A stretch of DNA of 64,000 nt from Nepenthes gracilis (Eukaryota > Streptophyta > Magnoliopsida > Caryophyllales > Nepenthaceae), in assembly GCA_033239525.1 (NCBI GenBank), contig BSYO01000023.1:10606385-10670384 (forward strand). Reading direction: 5' to 3'. A model generated the notes under the pieces. That model was not told the origin of the DNA. It searched no databases and was given only the letters and a program-made list of their open reading frames with translations. Within the stretch, counting starts at the first letter, position 1, and each line of letters opens with the position of its first letter. Shown piece after piece: positions 42,101-51,649 of the stretch. Both the position numbers and the translations under genes were made by a program.

Positions 42101-45100
42101 GGGGCTCGGTTGGGTGAGGATTGGGAAGATTGGATAACGATGGAAGCTCATCCAACTCATCATTATCTTCTACAGAATTCTCCCTCTGAAGATAGGAGAG
42201 AGGGCCTTAGAATTAAGTTTCGATTTCTAGAAATGGTACATCTGTTGACAGATAGAATTTTCTAATGGGAGGATTATAGCATTTCCATACCTTTTTAAAA
42301 TTAGAGTACCCAACAATAACACACTTCAATGCCCGACTACTCGTAGGTCCAATTTATCCCTGTTTTGTGAATGAATATGAACAAATGATGTACAATCAAA
42401 CACTGAGAGGTGGTTTGTTCATTATATGGAGGTCCCTGAAGAATGTTGCAAGGAAGGTCGTAGGGCTTTTGTTTTCTAGCATTCTAGTGGGCATCCAATT
42501 GATGAGGTATTCATCTAGGAGGATGGCCTCCTCTAAAAGGATTTAGGAACATAATTGTGAAGTAAGAATGCATGTGTAACATCAAGAAAATGTCTATTTT
42601 CATATTTAACAACTCCATTTTATTGAGAAGTGTTTATACAAAAGAGACTTCATAAATAATTCATTCTTTGTGAAAGAAAAATGAAAATGTTTGATTAAAA
42701 TAGTCATACACTTTGTTAGATTTAATTTTTTTATGGCTACGCCGTACTGAGTATGGACTGATTTATAAATGTGAGGATGATATAGCTAGTCTCAAATTTA
42801 TCCTTCATAGTGAACATCCGTGTCATCCTAATGCAATCATCAATGAAGATAATGAACCACTTAGACCTAATTAAATTTGGAATTCAAGGATCCCAAAATA
42901 TCAGTGTGAATTAACAAAGAAGGCATAATCAAATGAAGGTTACTTATAGGATAGGACACACAAAGATATTTCAAAAATCAATGAGTAGTACAATAAAAAT
43001 TACTAACATTAATATCTTGAAACAAAGAGAGGAGAGTGGTTTTGACAAGGTAGAAGGGTGAGCCCAAAGCGTAAGTACTGGACACAAATCTCAAAAGTGG
43101 ACGGGTTGCTTGTACATGTTAGGTGCAGCCATAGAACTTCATTCTTGTTGAGAAAGGGTTTTTTGTTCTCCTCCTTTGCGGCCACTCAAGCTTTCAAGAT
43201 AGTAAAGTTTATTAGTTTCTCTAGCAAATCCAATCATTCTCCCAGCTGTTTGATCCTAGAAGAGAAAATGAGTCTCAAAAAATGTTACCTTGCAATTCGC
43301 ATCTTTAGTGACACAACAGCGGAGACAAGATTCATGGATAGTTTTGGAATATGTAAATCATTATGTAAGGGTGCAAAGGGAATTAAATTTATAGAGTCTT
43401 GGCCTGCAGCAGCAATGGAAGATCTATTAGCAACGGTGATTGTTTCGTTATCGGGACTATTGAATAAAGTAGGGCGAAATGTCATGTGATCTGTAGCTCT
43501 CTGAAATATATTACCCAAGGTCTCAGGTGAGAGGGGTTTGAGGCATCAAGAGCATAAGATCTGGAACACTTATGCAAACAAGCACATACCAAATGGAGTA
43601 TTCAAGGAGTGTAGGAGTTCTCGGAGTTTATCCACCTCTTTATTCCTCAAGTCTCCTTTCTCGATGGCCAGAGAAGATTGATCTTCTTGGTATGACATTT
43701 CACAATTGGCAAGAATGGCTCAGGATTGTGGTTTCTCTAGAACCCCCCATTTTGGTTCAATACATGCGCCTTGCCATGTAGTTTGAAGTGATTTTCTTTT
43801 GCACGTGCCGCAGTTTTTTACAATAGCTTCACCATAGCCCTTCCCTATTAGGATTAAGTGTCATTTCCCTCAACTTCCTACGCTCAATAGCTACTTAATG
43901 TTCCAAATGAGAGTTGTCTTTGTCTCTTCTAAATCTTCTTGTGATCTTAGCTAATGTCTTAGAAGGTTAAGGTTCAAGCATGACAGTCCTACTTTCCTCT
44001 GCCCGAATAGTGGCAAACAACTCAATCAAAGGTGAACTTCTCCTTGCCAAGAACTTGGTCTCAAATACGATCATATTCCACATTCAACCCAACAATGAAT
44101 TCAAATATCCTATTTCTCCACACAAGATCTTTGAGTTCCTTGGCATCCTCGGGACACTTTATATCTTGAAGTATTGATAATAACCCAATTCAAGCCTAAG
44201 TCCTTTCACTAGATTGCAAAACTCGGTCACGAAAAGTGTACCTTGTTTTGGATGGCAAGATCTTGGTCTTAATTTAATAGAAAAAAGATGCATCTTGCAC
44301 CTTAGAGTAAGCTTAGCATAGAACCTCCCATATTTCTTGAGCCATAGTGCCAATTTTTAGGTTGCATTGAATTTCACAGCCAAGACATGATCATGGAATC
44401 CTCCTCATCCCATGCTGAAAAACTCAAATATTCAAGATTTGGACATTTGTCATTTTAGTGGCTCAATTTTCCTCATCCATTTATCAATGTTTTCGCAACA
44501 TGGTATTACTGGAGATATTTTCAGCCCATGAATCTATAGGATGGATTTAGGCTTTGGAGGTCAATCACTGATGATGATCTTTGTGATGGCTACACTACAG
44601 CAGTAATCTCAGACATTTCAAATATACTTTCTGGTGATGACTTCTTGTCAATACTAAATAACAGGCCCTTCAAGAATCAAACACAGTGGAAGAAAAATAT
44701 GGAAAACTAATGAAGATTTTGGCTTTTCTCTCAACAATAAAGGCTAAAACTAGGCTTTGATATCATAAAAGAAGAAAATTTTCTTTCACATGTCATTTAC
44801 AAGGGCATACAATTGTTCATATACAAAGCATTGCACAAATTAAGGAAGAATAAAAAAGATATATGAAATAATTTTTAATCTACAAAATTTAAAAAGAGAG
44901 AAAATGATTCACACATAATCAGGTAAGAAAATATTGTAGGATTTTTTTATCTCATAAGATCAGTATCAAATATTTTCTGAAGTGTCCAAGAAATCAATTT
45001 GATAAGTGAAGATCATGTTCGAGTATATCTAGTGATTTCTCAACATTCACACTAAACAAATTATTGGTCCTTCTGCTAGACCTTCTCATACCTCCACACT

Positions 45101-48100
45101 ATACAATCCTTGGCCAGCGTTACATTTACAGGTCGCAATCAAATAAAGAAGAAGAAATAAGAAGAGAAGAGATATCTAAGAGCACTCACATGCAGGAAAC
45201 TTAGTTTTAGATTATGATCCTTCCATTGAACTAAATCACACCTTTGCTCTAATATTCCTTGGTCATTGACACAATTACAGGTTGCAATCAAATGGACAAC
45301 AGGAAATGAGGACAGAAAGATGGAGAGAGGAGAGAATTGAGATGGCAGAAATCTAAGGCTGCAGCTAGCGTTGAATCAGTGTGGAACCACCTTGTCCTCA
45401 TTTGAAATGGATTCCCTAACACCCACTACCACCAACACCACCACCACGTAAATTTGATTCTCAATGGCAGCCCATCACAAGAAATAAAACTTTCACCAGT
45501 ACTACATACCAGGTTGTGTCTACCTTACCAACACATACCACAAATCTGGGAAATATGTTTTTTGGGGTATGAAAATCTGGGGACTATACTGAGGCCTCCT
45601 AAACTTTTGACATAGCTTACAGACACTCAAAGTTTGATATAAGGCCAGGCCAAATAAGCACAAGTAGATGGGTACCTAAGCTAAAGGTCATAAGTACTTA
45701 ATTCCTCAGGTTATTAGCAAAAGAAGTCACAGCAGTACACTGGGCTGCATCATTAAGCATTCAGTAGACATTTCGAGTCATGGTCCCTTGGTTCTTCAAC
45801 ACTCCATTTCTAACCCAACCTTAGCAACCAAGAAAAGTCCTATGGACCCAATTAATCTGAATTCTTACCCCATAAACTTTGGCTTCATTTATATACACAT
45901 TGGAATACGTCAAACACACTGGAATGGAAGGTCAGTGCACATCAGCATATAAGGAAATCTCATAACCAATATCCATTGACATAAATAGTTCAGGGGAGAA
46001 AATTGAGAACATTGTCTTCAATGGACGTGAGAAGACATTGGACTAACCCTGTAAAGCCATGAAGCTTTGCTTTCTCAATTCACAATGTCATTGGATGTCA
46101 ACCCAGCAAGTATTAAACACTTCTGGAAACCACACAGAAAATCCTTATTTCAAGCCAAACTCAAAATGACGTCTAACATTACTCAAGAATTCCATATGGC
46201 AAGGCAATGTCTAACACCAGGTTACAGTTCAGTCAAGCCATAGTTATTGCGAATGCATCCAACATTTGTTTTGAGGACATGATGTTATGCTGCAAAGATT
46301 TCAAAGACATGAAAAAGATGTATTAGTTTAAGAGTTTTAACATAAGAACACGATGACTCCTTACCACTCATCCCACAACTGCACAAACTGCTCCTCCCCA
46401 CTTTGCTCATTTAGTAAACGAAGAACCTGGAAGGAAAACAATCACCATTGCTGTCATATCAGCTCAATTAAAGTAGTCGAGCAATGCAAAGAAAGCCTGA
46501 AATGAACCTTGAGAGAGCACTGAGCTCCAGATGAACTTGCAGACCCACATTTTTCAGTAACCTATAGCAAACAAGTGATCAATGGTAGCAACCACCATTA
46601 GCTCGATAATCCATATAAAAAGGAAACTGGAATATTAATTTGGCACTGCATAGCATACTTCCAAGACAAGAAAAAATGAATCAGATGATGCCAATTTGGT
46701 ATCTTCTTGTGGATCCTTTGCTGATTTATTTACTACAGAATGAGCCATAATGGGTTGGTCAATACTGATTCCATCATCAAGTTTAGATGAGCATAATTCT
46801 GCCCGATTTGCTGCTAATTCTTCAACGGAAATTACATCCTTGACTTGATCTAAAAGTTCAAGCAGGGCCTAAGAAAATTCACCAACAAACAACCATGAGT
46901 AGTTGCCAAAACACAGTTAAATAATGCAATCTATTGACATCTGCTTTATCACATATCATGTGAAAGACCAGACTTAAGGAATAGAAAATTATAAAAATCA
47001 GAAGTACATTAAATATATTTTCTTGGAAAATGGAAACAAACCTTTTTGTGCTGCCTTAAACCCAGAGATTCTGGCACTCCATCATCACGAACAACACTGT
47101 TAGTGGACTGTACATCAAAAACAACAGGTAATCAAAGAGACAATAATCATAAAACCAACAATTTGGAAAATGAAAGCACAATAACCTTATTGTTATGATA
47201 AGGCAGTGAAGGTGGAGTTTGGAAAGGACTTTGTGAATTAAGAACTGCTAAATTCATAACATCAAGTGTGATCTCATCTCGCCCATGGATACTCGTATCA
47301 TGACCTTGGGTAATTCTTTTCAAGCTCACCCCATTTGACAACACGGAAAATTTTTCAGGAACCTCAAATGACTGAGAAGAAAGAAGCTTTACAAGACTGT
47401 CCTCAGAAGCAGACAAAGTCTGCACAGTTCCAGATTTAATCAAACGTCAACGACTAACCAAAGGAATGATGGGTTAAAGTGAACCAAGTGCGTACCTTGT
47501 CCGTCGAACATCGCTGAAATTTCAAGAAATTTAGTCTTGATGCTTCAGCTAGAGTTTTCACCACCTCTGGAGCATTCTTTGATATGGATTGGAGACGCTC
47601 ATTTACAGGAGAGATTTTCCATGTGATCTCGTCACCTCCATCATCCTGGCTTTGCTTTATTATCTGTCACAGTCCATCAACACTAGATAGTCTCAAGATT
47701 CACCATCAATACATGGTTACAAGCTATGCTTCATGCTTACACACTTAAAGCACCAGAAGCTTAGTCCCGTTCAGTTGAAGATTAACATGACTGTTTTCTC
47801 AAAACTGGTCTAGGAAAAATACAATATTGGAGTTCCATTCTCACTTGTGTTACTTTACCATCATAAAAAAGGAGATCTATTACTTTTCAGCTTCATGACT
47901 TTGTACTGAAACTCGAAACATATTTTATTGCTTTTCTGGGATTTCCTTTCCACATAAAGTGGTATTTCCCCAATATTTTCATACCAAGTTACACACAATC
48001 TGTGGAGAATTTGGGACGCTATAGAGATAGACGTAAACTATTAAATGTCAAACAAAATTTGAACCAATATTCATCATATAGTTCACAAGACTGTTTAAAT

Positions 48101-50030
48101 TTAATCTCTTAACAAAAGTTTGTACATGAATATTGAAAAATGCTAGTACTCTGAATCAACTGACATTAGACAATTGCTTGACCATTTGCTATGGATTTCC
48201 AATGCGCACATATGATGTTTGTGTATACAATGAGATGCTAGCTGGTATTATGTGACAAGGGAGCCTGAGGCGATTCTCTTGATAACATTCAAGTTGAGTT
48301 GTATAAGAATGCGTATAATTCAATGGAATTTATAATTTGCAGATGTTAATAATAAATTTCATTTTTTACATTAATATTTTAGCCCCCATCATTATCAAGG
48401 ATTAACTTGTCGTCAAGTGGCAACATGATGATGTACCAATGACTGGCAGAGTTTATTATCGTATGTTGATTGAAGAACGCCTACTAGCGATTGTTCATGG
48501 ACTTCAACCACGACAAAACACTGGTGAATTAAATTAAAACATCCATAAACTAAAGAAAAAAGAAAACCCTAAAAACATAGATAAAAAGAAACGTTGTATC
48601 TTTTTATTTTCTTTTTAAACTATATGCAAGAAACATTAATTAAATGAACACATTTTTTCCAAATTTCCAATTCCATTTGTGGCATGTATCCCCTCCAACT
48701 TTACCTGATCAAAACATTTGATTCTCAACATCGAAAAACAGTTCCCGATCCTCAACAGTTGATTACAGTGTGTCAACGATCAAACCTTGTAGACAACATC
48801 TCCATCAAACTGACACCTCATACTCCAACAGATAAAAGGGTTAACATGAAAGAGCTGATACGTACTGAGGACAAACAGGCTCCAACGGATCTTAGCGTGG
48901 ATTCAAAAAAATAAAAGAAAATATTCTCAAAAAGAGGCTATGATGCCATTGGGCAACAGGGATGCAAGGAATGGTGATAGGGGTGGCAGTTCGTGTATGT
49001 TTGTAAATGCGCTCTTTAACAATGACCTTACTGATTAAATGCGAATCAAACCAGATTGGAGAGAGCATCACCTCTGTTGTCGATGAGAGTCTTATTCTCC
49101 GTATCTTTATTATTTATTTGTAAATAAATTATTATAATTTAATTATTTTAAAAAATTAAATAAATAAATTTAATTTAATTATTTTAAAATAATTAGATTA
49201 TAATCTCCAGAATCAAACCTGATATGTTTTTGTCATTTCGAATCAGTGGGTATAGTAAAGAATGGAACGAATAAATCACTGTTGTCTAACTCTGAAACCA
49301 ATCTATTAGCATTTATCCATTTGTTCCTATTCTTAAACGTCATCCCACTAGTTGAATCCCGACTTTTTTTTTTTTTTTTTTGGTAAGTATAGTTGAATCC
49401 CCACGCATCTACCAAAAGGGGCCTTTATAATTTAGATGAAGTAGTAGTGACAGAACAGTCAGTTACCATTCCAGGGGAGAATTTGAAACGTTTCCTGGCG
49501 ACATTCTTTGAAACTTCAGGCGACTCGGCGGCCTCTGTCAACATACTCTCTGGAGGCGTAATATCGGATGCATTATTCTGATGCACTCTTCCCAAATTCA
49601 TACCATTTTTTGGGTTTTTAACTTCACTCTTCCCATTTCCAACTGTTTCCAACCACTTAAGTCCATCACCAGAACCAATTTCTCCAACATTCATTCCACT
49701 TTCAAGCATTTGCGGCAACGTACTGGCATTGCTAGAATTAAGAGCCTTTGATTCGGCCTCGGAACTAGCTAAAACAGCGCCGTCTGGATCTGAAGTTCTT
49801 GAGCTTGGAGCAGTGGTGGTGATTAGAGGTTTAGGACCCTGAGGTGCATCTGGAAGGGCGGCGTTTGGAGAGGAGGTGCGATTATTATCATCCTTGGGGT
49901 TTTGAGAGGACAGAGAGTGGCGCTCGAAGAAGTGCTGGATGCCGAACTTGCAGGGCTGAGAGTTCTGGTCTTGGTTTGATTTCTTAGATGCTGAAGAGGA
50001 AGCTGCGTTTGCTTTCTTTCTCAGCGGCAT
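13941..50030 (-). CDS. DNA2: DNA2 / JHS1 DNA replication ATP-dependent nuclease-helicase
   Basis: I assembled 34 exons by hand (coordinates in the three block entries), 4281 nt, 1426 codons plus TAA. Order along the protein: disordered N-terminus; RecB-type nuclease with four iron-sulfur cysteines; SF1 helicase with Walker A GMPGTGKT (1029-1036), DEAGQ (1139-1143), GDHYQLPP (about 1163-1170), QYRM and a C-terminal motif V/VI region. This architecture is unique to DNA2, which cleaves 5' flaps on Okazaki fragments and resects double-strand breaks in the nucleus. In Arabidopsis the orthologue is JHS1. The frame is intact through 33 introns. Two introns (13 and 23) use GC donors; the others are GT-AG. 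Its size of 36 kb is due mainly to transposon-filled introns 7, 11, 12 and 26. Start: first ATG of a basic Ser/Ala-rich N-terminus behind a GC-rich leader. Confidence 0.95.
14100..15738 (-). other. DNA2 introns 32 and 33 with no recognised element
   Basis: Introns 14100-14685 and 14806-15738 flank exon 33 (14686-14805). I saw no transposon termini or coding signal in either. A moderately GC-richer stretch at 15470-15640 could be a small repeat, but no ends were found. Confidence 0.5.
17130..17790. repeat. Unclassified interspersed repeat in DNA2 intron 26
   Basis: It shares a series of short blocks in the same order with 37560-37990 in intron 7, including GGATAGT-TGTCAT, GTGCTCC, GATAAT and GA(G/A)AACCTATT. 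No ORF or terminal structure is seen, so the family is unknown. Confidence 0.45.
19020..20420 (+). mobile_element. LINE (non-LTR retrotransposon) ORF2 fragment in DNA2 intron 26
   Basis: With frame changes and stops, the plus strand encodes the end of a plant LINE reverse transcriptase: an IDWVWE-type block near 19275, a degenerate FADD-like [12 protein letters not shown] near 19450, and then an RT zinc-binding (zf-RVT) region at 19890-20090 ([38 protein letters not shown]). The latter order is characteristic of plant L1-type ORF2. It is antisense to DNA2 and non-functional. Both ends are unresolved. Confidence 0.72.
20640..21190 (+). repeat. Possible solo LTR-like segment in DNA2 intron 26
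   Basis: It has a TATATAAAGGG box at about 20888, then roughly 200 bp of A-rich leader ending GAGTCCTTGTATTC and ATTAAAG. This layout resembles a copia LTR promoter and polyadenylation region. Ends and target-site duplication were not found, so this is tentative. Confidence 0.35.
21308..22310 (+). repeat. Gypsy LTR-like fragment (Tat-like) in DNA2 intron 26
   Basis: This GC-richer block differs sharply from the surrounding intron. It has a TATA-like CTATAAGAAGG at 21823, followed by a pyrimidine-rich leader with ACTTAAGCGTC and a late TTGACATCTCG. That arrangement resembles LTRs of Tat-lineage gypsy elements. No internal domains follow, so it would be a solo or truncated LTR. Boundaries are approximate. 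Confidence 0.5.
22811..23819 (-). other. DNA2 intron 24 with LINE 3' tail
   Basis: Intron 24 separates the Walker A exon from exon 25. It contains a minus-strand LINE tail (see 23621-23760); the rest shows no recognised feature. Confidence 0.6.
23621..23760 (-). mobile_element. 5'-truncated LINE 3' end with poly(A), intron 24
   Basis: On the minus strand, GTATACTTTC-containing sequence leads into TTTTACTTACC and then a poly(A) tract (plus-strand T-run ending at 23636). GTATACTT and a TTACC-poly(A) end resemble the 3' ends of plant L1-type LINEs. The same ACTTACC-poly(A) terminus occurs at 49361-49389. Target-site duplication was not found here. Confidence 0.5.
25136..25212 (+). mobile_element. 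LINE-like 3' tail in DNA2 intron 19
   Basis: ATGTATACTTCTATACATGG is followed by GTACATGCTATC and 13 or so A residues. This resembles the 3' end of plant LINEs and is antisense to the gene. Only about 75 bp remains. Confidence 0.4.
26982..30058 (-). other. DNA2 intron 12 with AAT microsatellite and a diverged direct duplication
   Basis: It contains an (AAT)n microsatellite at 27101-27136, a TATA run near 27220-27237, and a C/A-rich block at 27600-28800. In that block CCATTTACCACCACGACTCAA (about 28133) is echoed by CCATTTACCATCGCAACGTG (about 28625), and flanking phrases repeat in the same order at a spacing of about 495 bp. No gene signal was seen; an open frame at 27587-28036 looks like chance. 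Confidence 0.55.
27101..27136 (+). repeat. (AAT)n microsatellite
   Basis: About twelve perfect AAT/ATA triplets in DNA2 intron 12, likely length-polymorphic. Confidence 0.95.
30357..30482. repeat. GATATT-type interspersed repeat, copy 2
   Basis: It contains CATATCGGTATTGAACC and TATCGGACATATT, shared with copy 1 (ATATCGGACATATTTAA). It appears truncated. Confidence 0.45.
32095..32373. repeat. GATATT-type interspersed repeat, copy 3
   Basis: It starts with CTGTCGGTATCATAAATATT and ends GCCAATACCAATATTTTCATC. That end is the inverted complement of the start of copy 1 and matches the end of copy 4. Confidence 0.55.
35100..38163 (-). other. DNA2 intron 7, right part: repeats and no gene
   Basis: It contains a degenerate minisatellite at 36530-36690 built on GCATTGACATTGTCAGCATG-like units (about 21-27 bp), a GATATT-family repeat (37180-37384), and the unclassified repeat 37560-37990 also seen at 17130-17790. 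No coding potential was recognised. Confidence 0.5.
37180..37384. repeat. GATATT-type interspersed repeat, copy 4, with inverted ends
   Basis: The left end reads CCATGGAATAAAATAT and the right end, read inward, CATGGATGGAAATATTGG. The interior is rich in AATATT and GATATA. The roughly inverted ends suggest a small non-autonomous DNA transposon. Confidence 0.5.
38164..40242 (+). mobile_element. Solo LTR of a gypsy element in DNA2 intron 7
   Basis: It begins TGTAACACCC and ends GGGTTCGTGACA, the classical ends of Tekay/Del-type gypsy LTRs, 2079 bp apart. Flanking pentamers are GTTAT (38159-38163) and GCTAT (40243-40247), a target-site duplication with one mismatch. No internal domain adjoins it, so it is a solo LTR left by LTR-LTR recombination. 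It is antisense to DNA2. It contains a GCGCTCGAACG block at about 38420 and an accidental 129-codon open frame (39424-39813). Confidence 0.88.
40257..40522 (-). repeat. 3' LTR of the copia element
   Basis: 266 bp, TG end at 40522 on the minus strand; matches 44766-45045 throughout with many substitutions and small gaps. Confidence 0.85.
41049..41243 (-). pseudogene. Copia reverse transcriptase fragment
   Basis: It contains [20 protein letters not shown] and TYIDDI, the conserved copia RT blocks including the two catalytic aspartates. Frameshifts and stops bracket it. Confidence 0.88.
43285..43518 (-). pseudogene. Copia protease/pre-integrase fragment
   Basis: It encodes [14 protein letters not shown] and later [12 protein letters not shown], which match the copia protease active-site neighbourhood and pre-integrase block. 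The catalytic DSG is degraded (the sequence before ATDHM reads IFQR). Confidence 0.82.
44766..45045 (-). repeat. 5' LTR of the copia element
   Basis: 280 bp, TG end at 45045; abuts the primer-binding site at 44753-44765. It has clearly diverged from the 3' LTR, so the insertion is old. Confidence 0.85.
45046..46364 (-). other. DNA2 intron 7, left part
   Basis: It contains a diverged direct repeat: TCCTTGG-TTACAGGT-GCAATCAAAT around 45108-45150 and again around 45257-45295. No other recognised feature. Confidence 0.5.
47664..49466 (-). other. DNA2 intron 1
   Basis: AT-rich, 1.8 kb. It contains the 29-bp LINE-tail insertion at 49361-49389 and an unassigned open stretch at 48684-48914 that matches nothing I recognise. 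Confidence 0.55.
49361..49389 (-). mobile_element. Minimal retroposon insertion: ACTTACC plus poly(A) with 12-bp target duplication
   Basis: TAGTTGAATCCC occurs exactly at 49349-49360 and 49390-49401. Between the copies are GAC, 18 T and GGTAAGTA. On the minus strand this is a LINE-like tail TACTTACC followed by poly(A). It lies 78 bp past the exon 1 donor of DNA2. Confidence 0.7.
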
Positions 50031-50040
50031 TTTTGTCTGA

Positions 50041-50160
50041 ACGCTCCGCCTAGAGTTTGCTCGCGCAGCTTCTGCAAGCAGAGGCGTAGGGCGGGCGGAG
50101 GGAAAAAGAGTTTTCAGGCCATGCGAATGTGTGAGGCGTAAGTCTTCTTCCCGCCAAAAC
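50041..50160 (-). promoter_or_regulatory. DNA2 GC-rich leader/proximal promoter with E2F-type site
   Basis: Read on the gene strand, TTTTGGCGGGAA lies at 50148-50159, 118-129 bp before the ATG. It fits the E2F consensus WTTSSCSS. GC-rich sequence (GGGCGGGCGG on the plus strand near 50089) surrounds it, in sharp contrast to the AT-rich DNA beyond 50170. E2F control of S-phase replication genes is established in plants; for this gene it is inferred. Confidence 0.55.
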
Positions 50161-50789
50161 CACGAGCTCGGATTTCTAGTTTTTATTTTTAAAAAATAAA
50201 ATAATAAATTGTTTTTCTTTTTCTTTTCCCAGACACCAATGGAGTGTAATTTTAATTTTTTTAAAAAAATAGAATTTAGAAAAATGTGTTTAAATTTATA
50301 TATTTTTTATTAAAAATTTAGAAAAAAATTTTTACTTTTCTAATAATAAAAAATATTAAAAATATTTTTTATAAAAAATTTCTAATTATAAAATAAATTT
50401 TTTATTATTTTTTAAATCATACTTATATAATAATATTACGATAAAGTGAGATTATAAAAATATCATTTTACTAAATTATAAAATATAAATATATATATTT
50501 AATAAATAATTAAATTTTGATCCAACTAACAACTAAATTTATTTATATTTTTAAATTTTTTGATTTATATAGCATTGTATATAAATTATAAATTTGACAT
50601 AAACTATGTTAACACATCTGAAATACAATTATATTTATTAATTTAAAAAACTAAAAGTATAATATTTTAATAAAAATTTGTATTAATTTGATAATGACAA
50701 TATTTATATTACTATTCAATAATTTATTTAAATTAAATAAATATTATGTATTATAATGCGTCTCTGGATTCGAGTTATTATACAAATTA
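50161..50789. other. AT-rich spacer upstream of DNA2
   Basis: Very AT-rich with homopolymer-like A and T stretches. No gene or element recognised. Confidence 0.6.
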
Positions 50790-51649
50790 TGAAGCCTCCT
50801 GATCTTTCACAACGGGTCGAATTAAGATTAGTTCGATCTCCATCTCCAATAACCTGAGTTCTGCACAGCACAACGGATAAATAAAATGTCAGAGAATTAG
50901 CAGGATTTATTTTTTGATATATCCTCCGACATTTAAGTAATAAATTTTTTCACAAGAAAATAAAAATTGAGGCTGTAAAGTGCGATGATACACGAGTAAG
51001 AGATTGAGAGTGATGATGGAGGTCTTGGATCCAGTGCTTGCACTCGACGAGGAGCGGTTTTAAAAGAGTGAGAGAGAGAGTTCGCTCTGAAAATCAGTAG
51101 CTTTGAGAATGAGAGAGAGCTATTTGTTCTTTCTCAGCAGTTGAAGGTGAGGATCTGTTTTTTCTTCGATAAAGGGTGAAGGGATATTCGTGATATTGTC
51201 ATCGATTCAACCTGGCTTGGGCACAAAGGAAAGCAACAGCTGCCCCTGTAAGGATTCGCCAAGCTGTCTTTGCGATCCTAGAGGCCGACAATGACAGTGT
51301 CCTTTTAGAGGCAATCGTGTGATCATGGACAATTCTCCCGGAATATTGGCCAAGCTGCTTCAACAATTATGGCAGGTGCCTCCTGCACATGCACAATGTT
51401 TTAATCAAGTTGTAAGCCGCTAAGTTGAAAGACTCCCAGCACCACGATTGGCCGCCTTATATGAGTTTGTCTGCTGGGCCTGCTCGGTACCTATCTCCAC
51501 CTGCCCATCATGCACTGGGCAGAGGTTGGGCTTGCCGTGACGCCTTTTGGGTTTCACGTCTCACAGGATCTCGTTGGGCTTCAACTCCCTGAGTACGCCG
51601 ACAAATGGGCTCAATTTTAGGTCGGCCCATAAAATTACAGGACCCATCA
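50790..51649 (-). repeat. 3' LTR of the gypsy derivative
   Basis: 860 bp, collinear with 54949-55799, sharing for example TTCAACAATTATGGCAG (one difference) and ACAGGACCCATCA at the end. Confidence 0.82.

Larger units (their letters stand above)
40257..45045 (-). mobile_element. Degenerate full-length Ty1/copia retrotransposon in DNA2 intron 7
   Basis: Two direct repeats (44766-45045 and 40257-40522) are its LTRs, read on the minus strand from TGTTGAGAAATCAC. After the 5' LTR comes TGATATCAAAGCC, a near match to the initiator-methionine tRNA primer site of copia elements; AAGGGGCAG, the polypurine tract, precedes the 3' LTR. Domains in copia order, all broken: gag near 44160-44350, protease ATDHMT near 43480, integrase C-terminus ([11 protein letters not shown]) near 42340, and reverse transcriptase ([25 protein letters not shown]) at 41049-41243. 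Flanks ATCAC and TTCAC suggest a target-site duplication with one mismatch. It lies in the same direction as DNA2. Confidence 0.88.
46365..50030 (-). other. DNA2: DNA2 exons 1-7: disordered N-terminal region (residues 1-452)
   Basis: Exons: 49467-50030, 47496-47663, 47186-47419, 47042-47107, 46659-46868, 46508-46561, 46365-46426. Exon 1 is low-complexity (Ser, Asn, Pro, Lys) with a possible PCNA-binding PIP-like stretch KFGIQHFF at residues 28-35. It ends KRFKFSPGM, and exon 2 carries [19 protein letters not shown], a block I recognise from plant DNA2 proteins. Exons 3-6 ([29 protein letters not shown]) are weakly conserved linker. Exon 7 ends inside the Trp codon that exon 8 completes. Confidence 0.92.

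Noticed and set aside
43058..43489. 143-codon plus-strand open frame
   Set aside because: Antisense shadow of the copia protease and integrase region.
48684..48914. 76-codon open stretch in DNA2 intron 1
   Set aside because: Plus strand, no splice partners, no known motif; may be an old repeat remnant but cannot be supported as a gene.
50041..50170. Divergent gene starting at the DNA2 promoter
   Set aside because: The GC-rich island could be bidirectional, but the plus-strand DNA beyond is AT-rich without coding and then enters a retroelement.
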